Source: Pseudeuparius sepicola
Lineage: Eukaryota; Arthropoda; Insecta; Coleoptera; Anthribidae
Assembly: GCA_963920635.1 (NCBI GenBank)
Contig: OY987298.1
Coordinates: 132,217,180-132,281,179, forward strand
DNA length: 64,000 bases
Reading direction: 5' to 3'
Of this stretch, positions 11,576 to 22,743 are shown piece by piece. Each line of letters begins with the position of its first letter. Position 1 is the first letter of the stretch. The notes under the pieces were generated by a model. That model worked only from the letters and a program-made list of their open reading frames with translations. It was not told the origin of the DNA and ran no database searches. Made by a program: the position numbers and the translations under genes.

Positions 11576-12798
11576 GTACAAATCAGGTAATTTTACCTGT
11601 GAATATTATTTGTTGAGCTTTCTTAGCACCCAATCAAAAAATTTGCTCATTTTATTGTAGCGGGCCGTGGCATCGATTGCTGTACTTTCGTGTTTCAGTA
11701 TTTTTTCACAACATTATGCTACATTGTAAATCTTGAAAATTTCTCGGAATGTTTCTGTATGTCGCACATTTTAAAAATTTTCTATAGTAAGTAAAGTATG
11801 CCGGATATACTCGTACATTGAGTAATTTCTAAACGCTAAGAAAGCACCCACTAAACCATGGCATTTTCAAAATTCTGATAGAGCACCCTTAAAGCAATCA
11901 CTTTTACCCACAAATATATTTAAGAAAATATCTCGGAAAGTAGGCCATGGTTCTTGAATGTGTTTTTACACAAAGATAGCCCATCAAAAAACATCTTTTT
12001 CTTTCAAAGAAAGTTCTCCGAAAAATGCATATTTGTCAATATATTCTCGAGAAGACCTCCTTTATATTGATAGTTAAGTGCCGAGGGTCACAAGTACATT
12101 GTAGCTTTGAATATAAAATTACTTACCGCCCTTGTTATACACTACTGTTTCATTTGGTGTAAAAAAATTAAAATTCGGTAATCCACGTTAATCCGCTAGC
12201 GTTCGGCCGCGCCGTGGGTCCCGGAATTCAATTACAGATGCCATCGCAAATGTTTGTTCAGAACTTTTCGAATACGCTCTAATGGCAATTGCCGTTCGGC
12301 CTTGCTTCCTTCGGCCGGTGCGGGCTGCCGAGATCCCAACCAATTAATTCCCGAATCCGCCTCGAAGTCTTTTTCCCTCTGCCCGTTTTCGTAAACACTA
12401 ATGCCCCTTCTGCAAACAATTTTTATTGTCCCTGCCGGCAGCGGAATTAGCGACGGGGCGTACCATTAAACAGAAACAGATTAATTCTCTCCTCCGCGCT
12501 GCCTCACACTAAATTAGGATATTAAAGCAAACAGTTTGCGTTAAGTATGGCAATGAAACGGGCTTCTAATATTTTCGAAATTTCTGCTATTCCCATTACA
12601 AGCCAGACAATAGGTTGAAGTAATGCACCGAAAATCAAATAATAAACATTTGACATTTGGTAGGTACGTGGCTTCATTTGCAACTAGGATCCTATAATCA
12701 ATTTAAAGCGGAGACTTCATGCTTTTCGCCAAAAGACGTTAGAATCCACAATCCATTCATTTCAAAAAAATTTCATAAAGTGGACGTTTTTACCTACA
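11576..12798. other. intron sequence with a less AT-rich block
   Basis: No gene found. At about 12180-12540 the composition changes to GC-moderate sequence with many simple CNE-like words (CAATTAATTC, TAATTAGC-type motifs, CCGGCAGCGG) and no repeat partner in the window. This block is a candidate conserved non-coding element of the host gene, on composition alone. Confidence 0.35.
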
Positions 12799-14299
12799 GT
12801 GTCTGCCAGAAAGTTGGACACAAATGGGAATTTTCTTTATTTGAAGTTTCTCAAAAAAAATTATTCTTGATAAAAGTTGGTGCTTGCGCTTAAAATCAAA
12901 ATCCACCCGTAAAAATTTTGAAATTTTTATTTGTATACACGGAAGGTTGAAAAATATGAAAATTAAAGAGTAAAGTACCCTTATTTTTAGAACTACAGCA
13001 GAATGGCACTAAGAAAAGTTGTTTGGAATCCTAAGACAATTTAAAATATGAATTCACAGCTACCTACTCAAAATAAGAAGAAAAATCACACTTTCTAATT
13101 TTTTGTTCACCACGTATAATAGATAATAGTAGATATGTATTTTGAGGCACATCTTCGAGCATGACAGTACGATACCAATGATTTTTATTTACGTTCAACT
13201 AGCATCTTAAAAACACTTAATAACTGAAAGATATGCGAAAATTGTCGTTTTTTTGTGTCCAGGTATAAAATACTCCTACAATTTCAAACATAACATAGCA
13301 ACTAATCTGTGGAACAGATGTTACAAAACGTACATAGCTAAATGAACCGAAGAACAATACTCTGATATTTTTATTGTTGAATTATCATTTATTAAATGAC
13401 TCTTAAATTGTTGCTGTATTAAAATATTTTTGTGTTCCACAGATTAGTTGCTATGTTATGTTTGAAATTGTATAGTATTTTACCTGGGCACAAAAAACGA
13501 CAAACTTTGCATAAGTTTCAGTTATTAAGTGTTTTTCATCGTTGGTATCGTACTGTCATGCTCGAAGATGTGCCTCAAAATACATAGGTAATATTATTTT
13601 TCTACTCCTATACTAGTAACATACCTATAGTAAGTAACGGTTTAGGTTATAAGTAAGTCCATTGTTACGAACACTGACACGTAGTGACTGACACGTAATA
13701 AAAAAATTACATATCTGTTCTTAATTAAAACACAATTATCACGGGTGCCTTGTTAGCGCGGCATCCGCGCCACCATAGCAACCAACCAACATACTAATTG
13801 TTGCCTGTCAGATAATCATAAGTATAGTTTATCTATTATAATGGTTTTTCTTTCGTCGAAGAAAAATTATAGTACAAAACTCGAGTTGTAAGCTTATTAC
13901 ATACTCGTGGAATTACAGCACTCGCCGCTGCGCGGCTCGTGCGCAACTTTTCCACTCATACGTATAATAAGCTGTTTACGACTCTTGCTATGTAATATAC
14001 TATTATTATACAGCGTGGTGAATAAAAAATGCAAAAGTGTGATTTTTCTTCTTCTTTTGAGTTGGGATCCCAAAAAACTTTTATTAGTGCCGTACTGCTG
14101 TAGTTCTAAAAATAAGGGTACTTTACTCTAGAGGAATTTTCATACTTTTCAACCTTCCCTGTATACGAATAGAAATTTTAAAATTTTTACGGGTGAATTT
14201 TGAGTTTAAGCACAAGCACCAACTTTTACCAAGAATTTTTTTTTGAGAAACTTCAAATAAAGAAAATTTCCATTTGTGTCCAACTTTCTGGCAGACACT
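12799..14299. mobile_element. palindromic transposon with nested insertions
   Basis: Outer arms begin CAGTGTCTGCCAGAAAGTTG at 12799 and end with the complement CAACTTTCTGGCAGACACT at about 14298; TA lies outside the left end and TTA at the right. The arms run about 325 bp. Between them lies a second palindrome (about 13129-13320 against 13430-13590, GAGCATGACAGTACGATACC) and a third repeat (about 13600-14005) that also occurs at 33515-33955. This is a non-autonomous mariner-type fold-back used as a landing site by other elements. Confidence 0.7.
13600..14005 (+). repeat. dispersed repeat, copy 1
   Basis: Runs from CTACTCCTATACTAGTAAC to TATGTAATATACT. It includes GGCACTCGCCGCTGCG-like GC-rich words, AAAACTCGAGTTGTAAGC and TTTCTTTCGTCGAAGAAAAA. 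The whole unit recurs in inverted orientation at 33515-33955. It interrupts the inner part of the palindrome around it. Not coding. Confidence 0.65.
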
Positions 14300-15442
14300 T
14301 ACATCTGTAAATGATTATTGAACAGCACCATGCTCGCTAGAACGTCCGAAATGAACTTCCTGCTAACCACCGACAACTACTGTCCAGTCTGAATGTGACC
14401 GGAAAGTCCGGACCCGATCACGTACTTTCTGAGTTGGTCCTGGAAGTTTGCCGCTGGCTAGGGGGTTATGCTGCTCGCCATTCCAAGTTTGAAGTTTGGG
14501 GTAGGGGGCACCATGTGGGAAATCGGTAGTTTGAGAGCAACATGAACATTTTATCTAGAGGCATATATAGTTCGAAAAGTTTTCTGTTCAGTTCTCACGG
14601 TATCAAGAAATATGAAGAATGTTGGGACGGGGGAGACGGCGTACTGATCATCTGTGAAAGAGGTTCCGCTAGTAGTAGGTACAGTGAATATATATGTCGA
14701 TCATTTACTCGATAATAAGTATAAAAAAAATCGTAAAAGTATAATTTTTCGTTGTTAGTCATGATGTTTCAACAAGAATATTTTACAGAAGCAATGTCAA
14801 ATATTTGAATCATGTTCATACCATTTATTTATTTCAGACGCCTTTTCTTCAAAAGCGTTTTCTTTTATTCCATTTATATCCTCCTCAAAAACCCTCTCTT
14901 CCCCTTCGAACATGATTTCTTGTCGTTTCGAGTTATGTTGTTGACATTGGAATTTGCAACTTGTTTGCTACCGGCGGAACTTTCCAAAAAGAAAGAGACT
15001 ATTGTGTAAAACTATTTATTTCAGAATTTTTCATTAATCACCAATAAGCAACAATGTACGAATAACATTCATCAAATAACCTTTATCAAAACATTCGTCA
15101 AAATATTAAAAAAAATCTGTGAAATCTGCACAAATCCTACCCAATTTTAGTGCGAATCATGTAACTCAGAGGGTTTGAAAAAATTAATAAACAATACTAA
15201 TGTTTCTTTCTAGATTCTTTCAACATCTACAACTTATTTATTATTATTTAGTATTATCTATTATTAGGCATACCACGAGTTGTATTTAAAAAGAAAATTT
15301 AACAACTGCAAATAGTTTAATATAATTATTCAATGTGTATGAAGTCATAATTTATAAACCCAAATTCTTACTGATAAATTAACTGCAAGATTTATAAATA
15401 TTTCCCCTCTTCGAAAATGTAATTTAAAATATAAAAAAAGCA
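14300..15442. other. intron-like sequence, nothing recognised
   Basis: No protein domain, RNA gene or repeat pair found. About 14320-14560 is less AT-rich and may be non-repetitive host intron. The rest is simple AT-rich sequence. Confidence 0.35.
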
Positions 15443-15519
15443 ACCACAACCGGGATTTGAATTAAGGTCCCCTCGCACGCAAAGCGAGAATCATGCTAGC
15501 TAGGGGAGCTCATTGTGGT
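15443..15519 (-). pseudogene. tRNA-Ala(TGC)-like sequence, decayed
   Basis: On the minus strand a 77-nt cloverleaf-like sequence. The acceptor arms ACCACAA and TTGTGGT pair perfectly over 7 bp. The anticodon arm CTCGC-TTTGCGT-GCGAG gives a 7-nt loop with anticodon TGC. The T loop is TTCAAAT before CCCGG. The T stem fails to pair (CTTAA against CCCGG) and the D region is longer than usual. A run of seven T follows downstream, like a Pol III terminator. Best read as a tRNA pseudogene or tRNA-derived repeat head; a functional unusual tRNA is unlikely. Confidence 0.5.
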
Positions 15520-15601
15520 CAGCGATGAATGTTTTACCGTATATAAATTTAAATACCATAATATGAAACACAGAAAGATTTTTAGTACCTGTAATAATTA
15601 T

Positions 15602-15929
15602 AAATAATAAATGATGTTTAGTGGCATATCAGGTAAAGGATATCAATTGAAAAAAATGCACTCCAGCCGGGACTCCTACTGTGGCCGTAGGCACTTTAAC
15701 CAACTAAGCTACCGGAGATATGGGTTCCATCGGCTAGGTGTTATTTATTCCAATTGATATATAGTTAGTAGCGGTGAGATGTAGAAGAGTTCGGCGTCTT
15801 CTACAGCTACTAGAAGGTGTTAGAGGGTGTAGGGAAACCATTCATTATTGTTGGTGACTTGCTGGAGTGCATTTTTTTCAATTGATATCCTTTACCTGAT
15901 ATGCCACTAAACATCATTTATTATTTAAA
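15602..15929 (-). repeat. tRNA-like repeat carrying 65-bp terminal inverted repeats
   Basis: Terminal arms AAATAATAAATGATGTTTAG... at 15602-15666 and the complement at 15865-15929 are almost identical. The interior, read on the minus strand, contains a tRNA-like stretch with an A-box-like GGTAGCTTAGTTGG, then GTGCCTACGGCC and AGGAGTCCCGGCTGG. The block ACCCTCTAACACCTTCTAGT to CACCTAGCCGATGG is shared with 63466-63640 on the plus strand, where the tRNA-like part keeps GGGTTCGAATC (B box). It combines SINE-like and MITE-like features. Confidence 0.55.
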
Positions 15930-16385
15930 TACCATGTTTAAAAGCTAAAGTCGATTTGACAGCTGTCATTTAGGTTGAGCTTTCGGTACTGAATATGTTT
16001 TTTGTGCTAATACATATGTAACGATTAATGTGTTAACTGAAAATATATCTTCTAGACCTATATTAAATTTGGTAATGTGAAGAAGGTATCGGGTTATTAG
16101 TTTTAGCTGACACAATATTGGTTTAGCGTAACTAGGACGTAACTAAGAGAGTAGGATTTCAGCGACTATTTCCCTCGTCTTAATTTCCACCAATCACAAA
16201 CGCGCAATTCTGAATTACAAATGGTTTCTAGATGAAAAAACTCTATGACAGCACCTGTCAGCAGTTTTTTCGAGTATACCCGCGGCAAAACTTGACAGCT
16301 GTTGTGTAATAGGTAGTATATTTTGTAAGCTATGTGTACTCGTATGCAGAATAATCTGTTACTCATGAAATAGTCTTGTCAAATA
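15930..16385. other. intron-like sequence, nothing recognised
   Basis: No coding similarity or repeat structure seen. An open frame on the minus strand at 16366-16166 has no recognisable domain. Confidence 0.35.
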
Positions 16386-16387
16386 CC

Positions 16388-16605
16388 ATTCGGGCATCTA
16401 TTTTTTCCTGTCAAAAAATTAAAAAAAAAAAACGCAATGCTAAGTAATATTTTTTTTAACAAAATACATTCGTGCAGGTTCAAAAATCCTCGTCTTCGAC
16501 TCGGATTTTTGTTGCCACCAGCACTCATGCTTCTTGTTAAAATATTACCTACTTAGCAACGTGTTTTTCGATTTTTTTCGGAAAAATTAGATGCTCTGAC
16601 GATAT
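16388..16605. repeat. small palindromic element
   Basis: Arms at about 16388-16480 (GGGCATCTATTTTTTCC, GCAATGCTAAGTAATATT) pair with about 16530-16605 (AATATTACCTACTTAGC, GGAAAAATTAGATGCTC). A secondary hairpin AAAAATCCTCGTC/GACTCGGATTTTT sits at the centre. Probably a MITE of about 215 bp. Confidence 0.5.
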
Positions 16606-18733
16606 TACTTACGAAAATACCATTAGTGGTATATTATTGCTGAAATCATCACCTGATTGGTTCATACTTCAAAAATTATGTTATTTCATTGGTTCATATT
16701 CGCAGGCGTTGCATTCTCAATAGAATGACTTTAGTTTGTGAATTGCTTAAGTTTGGTATCTGCCTATTATGATTTTCATGCAGAAATCTTCAATATTGCT
16801 GTTCCCAAGCGTCTTTCGAGAATTATTATCAAACAAGCAGGTATATACCTAATATTATATTACTGAGCAACTCATTTGTGGAAAAATAACAAGGATAATT
16901 CACAAAAAAAATATTTTCTTTAAAAAGTCCGTAAATTAGCATCCAATTAAATCTGTGAAGTACAATAATAGCGAGTACTTTTTCCGTTTAAATTCGCGTA
17001 ACGCTATGTGGGCGACTTTTTAAAGACAATACTAATATGTGATGAAAGCCATCAAACCAATCAGAAGTGCGGAAATGTTTGAATGGCAATGTTTGAATGA
17101 CAATGGATTCCATCACATGTTTTTGTTGGATTTAAAAACTCGTCCCGTCCCTTAGTTTATTTAAAGCGGTTTTATACACTTTGATGTGTCGATTTTATTT
17201 CAATTGGAAATTAATGAGCACACCTATTATTAGTTGATCAACATCAGTTGTCCATTTTTGTAACTTCTGTGAGGCACAAGTGCTACATTTCTATATTCTA
17301 TAAATTTGAGTTATTCCGCTAGATACATATTAAAAGCACCGAAACGTCTGTACAAGCGAGAAAAAATAAACTGTGTAAATCCTTCTTATGTATCGCATTT
17401 CCCCCAGGTTAGTAACTTCTGGCATTTCCGTGAGTCGTTTCTCATTTACATTCCTAATGCCCGATTGTAATGGAAACATGGAAATGTAGTATATACTGCT
17501 TTTATTAATTAAATTGATTGACGTCCTTCATTACTTTTTCAGCCGAAATAGGTGGTGGCGGAAACTGGGTGGGACTGTTAATTAAATGAAAAAAGTTGTG
17601 TTTATTGAAGGAAAAATGTAATACATTTCAAATCTAACTAATTTTATCAAGTAAACTTGATGTGCAAATACATCGTGTTTCGAAACTGAGTATGGTAAGT
17701 ACCTAATTATAATTTTTCTCTAGGACTAAAAATAAAAAGTTGTATGAGGTAAATGTTAGGTAAATGCCCTGTTTCAAGGAGTCTACGCAAACTATCTTAC
17801 CCTACTTCTCTGTGACCTTTGATATTTATATAAGTATAGGTACTTATCGTTATTGCGAGGCAAAAGGCCTAATATTATTAGGAAACAAAACATTTTTTTA
17901 TTTTAAAATTTGCGCAACATGTGCAAGGTATAAAAATAACGCCGCGTAATGCTCACAGCTCCGCGATATTGAAAACAACGCTAAAAAGGTCATACCTACC
18001 CTCTTCCAAACACCTGGGGCGCCCCACGACGTAATAGTATCGTACACCGAATCCGGATAAACCCTATACAGGATACGTTAGGTATGTTACTAGAAATTTA
18101 GTTAATATAGCAAATTCCCAAATAGTCCTAAAAGTTTAGAAAACAAGTGTGACCGAACCCGAGACTAGAGAATAGGTGTTCACTAATTTCCAATTGTAAC
18201 CAAAATCGATAGATGTACAGGGGAGTTGACGCTAGGTCTCTCAAAAAAAGTTTAGATAAAAGTTGTACCGAATTTCAATAAAGTTGTATTTTTAGTTGCT
18301 TTATAGAGGCACGTTATGAAAATTGAAAAAATATACTGGGCGTTATTATTTTTGTGTAACTTTCCAGGCGATCTGCTTCGTGGGCACGCCCCTGGAATTT
18401 CTGGATCAGCTCTAATATGTCTAAAAGATACCCCATAAATTTGTTAAGATACTCTAAAAATCTTTTAATGAAATCGGCCCAAGAATTTCTTAGGTTTTGA
18501 CCAAAGAAATATTCCCTTGAATTTTTGCCAAGGGTTTTTTTAATACAGAACATACCTATTGTTTGATTTTTTTGTATTTCATTATTGAGTAACGGAATAA
18601 GATTCCTTTACTGAATGATTTCACATAGGTATTTAATTTATTTTCCACCTCTTCATAGCGTGTAAACAGATTTTTTGTGAACATCACAGTTCGCTGAGCA
18701 TTTCAGTAATTCCCAAACAAAATGTAACAAGGT
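16606..18733. other. intron-like sequence
   Basis: No gene recognised. About 18217-18320 holds a diverged relative of the repeat at 5481 (shared TTTAGATAAAAGTTGTA). The remainder is AT-rich intron with short random open frames. Confidence 0.35.
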
Positions 18734-19202
18734 ACACTCTATTCAAACTAAATGCAAGTTGCCCATAAACATTTACACGATGGAAGCACGTGATCAATTC
18801 TGAAGGCTAATACGAGGCTGGGCCGCATTAAGGACGATCTCTATGAATTTTATAATATAAAGTATTAAAATAATATGCCCCACTCCCCCAGTATTAAGAA
18901 CTTTAAAAATAAACTTTTATGGCACACCTAGTCATTCACTTACCTACTGCAAATTTCTACTATTAATACAAATCGTAGCTCCAACAATTAATAAACAGTG
19001 AAATAATTATATCGGAAAAAATAAAGGTCCACTTGCAACTCAATACACCTCTGTAAGAAACACTGATTCGCTGCACTCGCCCGCCCGGTCCGATTTTATT
19101 GCCGGCTAGCCAATAGCAAGCCGATCACGTGAATATCACGCTCTAGCCATGCAATAACTTTTGTTTATGTTCCACTTGCGTTTAGTTTGAATAGAGTTTA
19201 GA
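18734..19202 (-). repeat. MITE copy 2 (inverted relative to copy at 11.1 kb)
   Basis: Starts ACTCTATTCAAACTAAATGC and ends GTTTGAATAGAGT. The interior is the reverse complement of 11097-11575 with scattered substitutions and small indels. GTACA precedes the left end. Confidence 0.75.
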
Positions 19203-19579
19203 CATATTTTTCCTAAGACATAAATCGTGTAATACATCAACTTGTATGTACATCTACTGTTTGGTAAATTTCCGGCAACGGCAAGAAGTGTTTGATATGC
19301 TTCGATTTAATTATTGTGTGCATATGTTAGATATATCAAGTGCGAAGTGCAAAAGCAAAGTGGTGTTTTAACTCCAAAAGTTTAGTGTATTAGTGTAATA
19401 ATTTTGAACGATGGAATACGAAACGTGTGTGGCATGTAAGAAACATCGAATTAGCCTGTGGTCATAGACAAATATTTGTTTTGATTTGGTATCTGGTAAT
19501 TATTACGATGACATTTGTCAGTATTGGCTCCGCATGATATCATTTTACTCGTCGAAATGATATCTTCAATCGATGCTTA

Positions 19580-19828
19580 AGGTGGATTTATAAACTCGAC
19601 GTTTGCGTTGGCGCTCCGAAGTTGACGGTGACCTTCGCAGTTTGCGTCCAGAAATGTGAACGACGGAACGTGAAAGATGAAATTAGTTTATCTCGGACGG
19701 CATCGGACGCAGACGGCAACGTTCGACGGCGTTTATAAACGGTTACACGTAAAAATATTGGGATTGAATTTTAGACGCAAACGGCAACGGCGAGCGCCAA
19801 CGCAAACGTCGAGTTTATAAATCCACCT
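19580..19828. mobile_element. 249-bp MITE with near-perfect TIRs and TTA duplication
   Basis: Inverted ends AGGTGGATTTATAAACTCGA at 19580 and the exact complement ending at 19828, matching for about 37 bp. TTA is present on both sides (19577-19579 and 19829-19831), the 3-bp target duplication typical of PIF/Harbinger elements. The interior repeats short words such as GACGGCAACG and GACGCAAACGG, possibly subterminal transposase sites. No coding capacity. Confidence 0.75.
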
Positions 19829-20837
19829 TTAAAGTTTGTCTGTTTGAAAGCGCGGGCTGACAGACTGCTGACGCAAATTGGTCTGCAAGATAAACGGGGA
19901 TTTTTTCCGTATGTCTAATGATGTACCTAAGTGTAATATACAAATCGATAAAAAATGTATTTTGTGAGATATTTTCAAAAACCTTTTTTTGTTCGAAAGG
20001 TCTTCAAAAAACGCTTCTTTTGGCGTTTTTACTTTTGTCAAAATGCAAATCCAGGGACGGCTACGATTTTTTTATACCCCGATTTTCACAAAAACCATTT
20101 AGCGATTTTTTTATTTAAAATCTGACACAACAGAGTTAATCAGGACACCCCAAAACCCCCATATACTAAATTTGAACAAAAAATGTAGAGGGTGTTCGGT
20201 TCTACACCGTGTTAAAGTTGAGCAAAATAGGGACTTCAAAGGCACCTGGCGAGTCAAGCGTGCCATGGAATTATTTCAAAACAGTGGAAGAATTAACAGG
20301 ACCAGCCAAAGTGTTGATGGAAGAAATTGCAAGAAGAAATATACAGGATGTTTTTCTCTACAGCGTCTCAAATTTCCGATTTTTTTCGAATTTTATGCTG
20401 GTCAAGTTTGCCTTGGATTATTGAAACAATGTTACTAAATGTAAAATAAATTAATTTAAAAAATATATATAAAGATTCATTCAGTCATTTCCCTTGTGTT
20501 TACGAACAATATTCTAGTTTTTGTTTGGTAATAATTTTAAAAAATCTGTCCAGACAGTTTAAATTCGTAATAAAGATATTCGCAAAAATCAGATCTGCCA
20601 TGGAAATTAAAAAACAAGTCAATACAATAAATTTGACAGTTCTGTTAATCTTAATTTTTGGCCAACTTGTATACACAATGGAAGCGTTAACTTTGAGTGA
20701 CAAAATTGAGATTATCAGATTAACGGATGAAAATGTGCCTTATCGTGAAGTTGCTAGGATATTTTTTAATACACGTCATGAACGGAATATCCACTATTAT
20801 ACCCTAACAAAAATAAACAGAACATTTGACCTAGCGG

Positions 20838-20909
20838 GTAAGTGAAGTTGAAGAGCTGGAAAATTAATAAAATGAAATGCAATTATTGTACCTACCTATT
20901 GTTTTGTAG
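20838..20909 (+). other. intron 1 of the transposase gene
   Basis: 72-bp intron with donor GTAAGT and pyrimidine-rich acceptor CCTATTGTTTTGTAG. Splicing restores a Gly codon and continues into NVSITKIRGG. The open frames on both sides have no other junction that fits. Confidence 0.7.
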
Positions 20910-21473
20910 GAAATGTGTCTATAACAAAGATCAGAGGAGGTAATAACAACAACAGAACGTCTGAACAAATTTTAGAATATTTTCAGAACAATCCTAATAA
21001 TTCCTTAAATGATGCAGTTAGGGATTTGCTGCTGAAAAGATCTACAATTTGGAAAAGTTTAAAAATAAATAAATTAAAGGCACACGTTAGAAGTAGGAGA
21101 CATGGAACGAAGACTCGAATATTGTTTGTGGGCGCAAATAGATTATTTACGAATGAAGCAACTTTCACAACAAATGGGGTTGTTTCATCCCAGAATACAC
21201 GTTATTGGTCGGAAGAAAATCCTCATTTTGTTGTACACACTAAAAGCCAGTTCTCGCAAAAAGTAAATGTCTTTTGTGGGATAACTGACCACAGGGTGAT
21301 AGGACCTTTCTAAATGGTGCGCTCTTTCTGGAATTTTTGCGAGGCTACTTTCAAAACGCCCTCGACGATTTACCATTGCGAGAAACAAGAGATTTAACGA
21401 TACAGTTAAATGGAGCGCCTATCCATGGAACTCAAGCTGTCACTGAGTGGCTAAATAATAATTTTGACAACAG

Positions 21474-21537
21474 GTATTGTTATTGTTACACTTACATGAT
21501 TTTAAATTAATGTACTAATAAATTTTACCACTTGCAG
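21474..21537 (+). other. intron 2 of the transposase gene
   Basis: 64-bp intron, donor CAG/GTATTG, acceptor CCACTTGCAG/A. Joining gives FDNRWIGRNSPL, the continuous sequence expected in this transposase family between the second and third catalytic blocks. Confidence 0.75.
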
Positions 21538-22384
21538 ATGGATTGGAAGAAATAGTCCATTAATTAGATGGCCCCCTCGATCGCCAGATTTGTCCTCGAT
21601 GGACTTTTATTTTTGGGGTGCGATAAAGGATAGAGTATATAAAAATCGCCCTAGAGACATAAACGAGCTACAACAAAAAATAATAGAAGCTTGCCAATCA
21701 GTAACAGCAAATGAGTTAAAAAATGTTGTTTGTAACATTAAAAAGCGTATTGACAAATAAATGTATAACCTTAGAAGGCGATTATATTGAGAAAATCTCG
21801 ATAACTTAAGACTTAAGTATTTTATTTGTTGATGTTTTGGTAAAATTTAATTTATTTTACATTTAGTGACATTGTTTCAATATCCAAGGCAAACTTGACC
21901 AGCATAAAATTCGAATAAAATCGTTAATTTGAGACGCTGTAGAGAAAAACATCCTGTATATTACTTCTTGCAATTTCTTCCATCGACACTTTGGGTGGTC
22001 CTTTTAATTCTTCCACTGTTTTGAAATAATTCCAAGGCACGCTTGACTCGCCAGGTGCCTCTGAAGTCCCTATTTTGCTCAAATTTAACACGGTGTAGAA
22101 CCGAACACCCTCTACATTTTTTGTTCAAATTTAGTATATGGGGGTTTTGGGGTGTCCTGATTAACGCTGTTGTGTCAGGTTTTAAATAAAAAAATCGCTA
22201 AATGGTTTTTGTAAAAATCGGGGTAAAAAAAAACCGTAGCCGTCCCTGGATTTGCATTTGGACAAAAGTAAAAACGTCAAAAGAAGCGTTTTTTGAAGAC
22301 CTTTCGAACAAAAAAAGGTTTTTGAAAATATCACACAAAATACATTTTTTATCGATTTGCATACACTTAAAAGTAGACACCCTG

Positions 22385-22715
22385 TATATCTCAGAACGTC
22401 GAATACCTTTCATCCTATATGAGAGCTATTTTATAAAAATGCATACTAAAGTAAGCCATACTCATTTTCCACACGGTCTAACCACTATCGTCGCCACCAT
22501 AACTGGAAAACTTAATTGCCTAATAATAATGAAACTCATACGGGGGAAATAGAACGCGTGGTCTGATGACAGGCAGTAAAACTTTATGAATAGCAATTTG
22601 TTCTGACGTCGCCATTTTCAGGGCGTGTTTGGAAAGTCGTGGTGTTCAACGGCAAAAAAGAAACTGTAGGGTTACCAATTACAAATTACTCGCATTACTA
22701 TATGAAAATATTATA
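22385..22715. other. intron-like sequence, nothing recognised
   Basis: Short gap between the transposon and the trinucleotide run; no feature seen. Confidence 0.3.
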
Positions 22716-22717
22716 AT

Positions 22718-22743
22718 ATAATAATAATAATAATAATAATAAT
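22718..22743 (+). repeat. (AAT)n microsatellite
   Basis: About eight AAT units directly before a LINE 3' fragment. A second short (ATA)n tract closes that fragment at 23032-23046. Confidence 0.9.

Larger units (their letters stand above)
20678..21760 (+). pseudogene. mariner-superfamily transposase gene with two introns, inactivated
   Basis: Starts MEALTLSDKIEIIRLTDENV (helix-turn-helix). Intron 1 is 20838-20909 (G/GTAAGT...TTGTAG, phase 1). Exon 2 reads IRGGNNNNRTSEQILEYFQN and STIWKSLKIN, then LFTNEATFTTNGVVSSQNTR. A frameshift follows IGPF at about 21313. The frame resumes with LNGALFLEFL, QLNGAPIHGTQ and WLNNNFDN. Intron 2 is 21474-21537 (GTATTG...TTGCAG). The last exon has WIGRNSPLIRWPPRSPDLSS and MDFYFWGAIKDRVYK and stops at 21758-21760. 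Two of three catalytic Asp positions read Asn (LFTNEATF, QLNGAPIH, where the family has D) and about 15 residues before the first are missing. It is dead as an enzyme. Confidence 0.8.
19906..22384 (+). mobile_element. mariner-superfamily transposon with about 500-bp TIRs
   Basis: A transposase gene lies between inverted arms of roughly 490-510 bp (left about 19930-20419, right about 21873-22384). Arm landmarks are ATCGATTTGCATACACTT, GACGGCTACG, ATATGGGGGTTTTGGGGTGTC, GTGTAGAACCGAACACCCTC, and GACGCTGTAGAGAAAAACAT. The right end finishes GACACCCTG followed by TA. The left tip is disturbed and lacks the CAGGG terminus, so the element is probably immobile. A fragment related to the arm lies at 59333-59440. 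Confidence 0.85.

Noticed and set aside
20172..20438. Open frames in the left arm of the long-TIR transposon
   Set aside because: They lie wholly inside inverted-repeat sequence that is repeated in the other arm. No domain.
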